Assembly (NCBI GenBank): GCA_006247105.1 | Contig: VDLU01000006.1 | Location: forward strand, 1 to 29,133 | From: Giardia muris | Taxonomy: Eukaryota; Fornicata; Diplomonadida; Hexamitidae | DNA length: 29,133 nt | Reading direction: 5' to 3' | In this document: piece after piece, positions 27,641 through 29,133 of the stretch | Position numbering within the stretch: position 1 is the stretch's first letter | Layout: every line of letters begins with the position of its first letter | Notes under the pieces: model-generated | The model's input: the letters and a program-made list of their open reading frames with translations, nothing else | Databases searched by the model: none | What the model was told of the DNA's origin: nothing | Program-made: the position numbers and the translations under genes

Positions 27641-29133
27641 AAGGAGTCAGGGTCCTGGCCTTTGGGAGTGAGGACCATGCTCCCGACGGCAGCGAGGTTC
27701 TGGAGGAGGATCCTCTTCTCCTCCTCCACTTCCTCGAGGCGTCTCCGAAGGTCTTTCATATCATGGCTCTCGGTCCTCAATTGGGCAACCTCCTTCTCGA
27801 GGACGAGGTTCTGGGCCTTTTGGTCTGCGAGTGCTCTCTTGAGGTCCTCAGTGGTCTTGGAGAGCTGCTCCTGAAGGGTCGCCTTCTCTGTGGTGAGGGC
27901 CTGCTTCTGGTCAGAGGCCTTCTGGAGGTCCTCGTTCATCTTCGCATGCCTCTTGGACTCATCGATAGCATTGTCGAGCTGCTGTTGAGAGAGGAGACTT
28001 CTGCAGTTAGCTGATCGATCTGAGCCTTGTCCTGTCGTTCCTTGTCCTCTAACTGTTGTGGAGGGAGTTCTTCTCCTCGTTGGTCTTGGCGAGCTGGGCT
28101 TTGAGACTGTCGATAAGGGCAGCATTCTTCTTCTGCTCATTCTTCCCTTCCTCGACTTGCTTCTGAAGCCCAGTCACTTCATTAATGAGGCCACGACAAC
28201 ACTCCTCAGACTGGGAGAGCTGGGTCACCACCCTGCTTCGTTCCTCCCCGTCTCTCGCAGTTGTCGTCTGCTATTCTCCAACTCCCTTTTGGTTGCATCC
28301 AAGACGTTTTGTCGTTCAGCATTTTCCCTTTGAAGCTGCTCAACACGTGCACGGGCCTCGCTGGCCTCATTGCGGGCGAGTCTACGATCTTCTTCGGTGT
28401 TGGCGAGCTGCTGTTGTAGCTGCCCAATATGGTCTTCGAGGGCGGTACTGCCTTCCTTGAGTGCTGAAAATTCATCAGTAAGCTCATTGTGCTGCTTCTC
28501 GTTCTCCCTCAGGGTGTCTTCCAATATCCGAATGTGTCCATCTTTTTCATCGATGTCGGCCCGTAAGCTCGTATTGACTGTTTCAGTTCCTCGAGGTCCT
28601 TTTCCATCTGGGACAGCTTCCTTTCCGTCTCATTGTGTGCATTCTTGGAAGAGGAGAGATCACTCTTGAGGGAGTCGTTCTCAGTGGCGAGTTCGCTAAC
28701 ACGATACTGTAGTATAAGTAGTTCAGGATCCGGTGGGGGAAGTCGTTCTGTTCCTTCGTTCTTGAGGAGCTGACGGACTCGAGTGAAGTCACCTATCTTT
28801 GTGCTGTTGTTCGCATGCCATTGAGCATTATGACCATTAGAATCCTTCATTCCCTGTTCGTAGGGGAGAAGGAGTTCAACGACATCGGGATGGTTCTGGT
28901 GGGCTGCGAGCATGAGTGCGGTTGTTCCGGGAGGATAAGTGTTGAGAAGGCCCTTCCATTCCTCTGTCGTCTGCTTTCCTGCCTCAGAGAGGAGGAGTCG
29001 AACACAGTCTGCATTTCCCCCTGTGACAGCATACATCAACGCAGTCCATCCTCTGTTGTCCTGCATCCCGATCTCCCTCTCAAGTAGGGGGATGCAGTTG
29101 GCGTGGCCATTAATTACAGCCCACATCAGGGCC
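27641..29133 (-). pseudogene. Ankyrin/coiled-coil gene, frameshifted copy, 5' end beyond window
   Basis: This homologue of the intact gene at 10671-12206 has ankyrin repeats in the right part (GWTALMYAVTGGNADCVRLL, GTTALMLAAHQNHPDVVELL; 28509-29133, open to the window edge). Coiled-coil pieces follow in successive frames: to about 28575; about 28575-28225; 28231-28049; and from about 27990 leftward (QQQLDNAIDESKRHAKMNED to RILLQNLAAVG near 27680). At least four frameshifts separate them. Two are visible as single-base losses against the intact copy (near 28060 and 27987). The last coiled-coil frame reads on into the VSP H remnant. Whether any part is expressed is unknown. Confidence 0.8.

Noticed and set aside
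1..29133. Telomere repeats (TAGGG), tRNA genes, 5S rRNA, transposon or retroelement genes
   Set aside because: I looked for TAGGG arrays, tRNA B-box-like motifs and reverse transcriptase or transposase motifs and found none that hold up.

Overview
The window looks like a chromosomal segment of a Giardia species, most likely Giardia muris. It carries a eukaryotic but very compact rDNA repeat: the SSU gene is 1430 bp, the LSU about 2.7 kb, and the ITSs only tens of bp. It also carries cysteine-rich surface-protein genes ending in CRGK (variant-specific surface proteins, VSPs) and ankyrin/coiled-coil genes of the Giardia 'Protein 21.1' type. The rDNA period of 7562-7563 bp, with a repeat-bearing spacer, fits what I recall of G. 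muris (about 7.7 kb) rather than G. duodenalis (about 5.6 kb). The species call is inference.

Layout. (1) 1-9030: end of a tandem rDNA array, transcribed leftward (minus strand). It holds the 5' part of one SSU (1-970), a complete GC-rich spacer (971-4189), LSU (4190-6887), ITS2, 5.8S, ITS1, a full SSU (7104-8533), and a spacer cut off after about 0.5 kb. (2) 9031-10670: 1.6 kb with no recognisable gene. (3) 10671-12206 (minus): an intact ankyrin plus coiled-coil gene with an AT-rich start region. (4) about 12430-13579 (plus): a frameshifted ankyrin-RING pseudogene. (5) 13675-26467 (minus): eight head-to-tail VSP units, here named A to H from left to right. (6) about 27650 to the right edge (minus): a decayed second copy of the ankyrin/coiled-coil gene, fused to the oldest-looking VSP remnant (H).

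The most interesting part is the VSP array. No unit has a recognisable signal peptide or its own promoter. Each begins 4 to about 20 nt after the stop codon of the unit before it, through one conserved junction in which the stop, a Giardia-type poly(A) signal (AGTGAAT) and an ATG overlap. Only A, C and G can be read from an ATG at the junction. B, D, E and F are fully open for 492 to 662 codons without a usable start, and B and D contain no in-frame ATG at all. All eight share an almost invariant 3' end of about 115 bp encoding the membrane anchor and CRGK tail. The units are visibly mosaic and partly duplicated (A+B matches C+D). I infer a store of silent VSP cassettes that donate sequence by gene conversion to an expression site elsewhere, rather than eight independently expressed genes. 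Many of the frame differences lie in homopolymer runs, so assembly error must be excluded.
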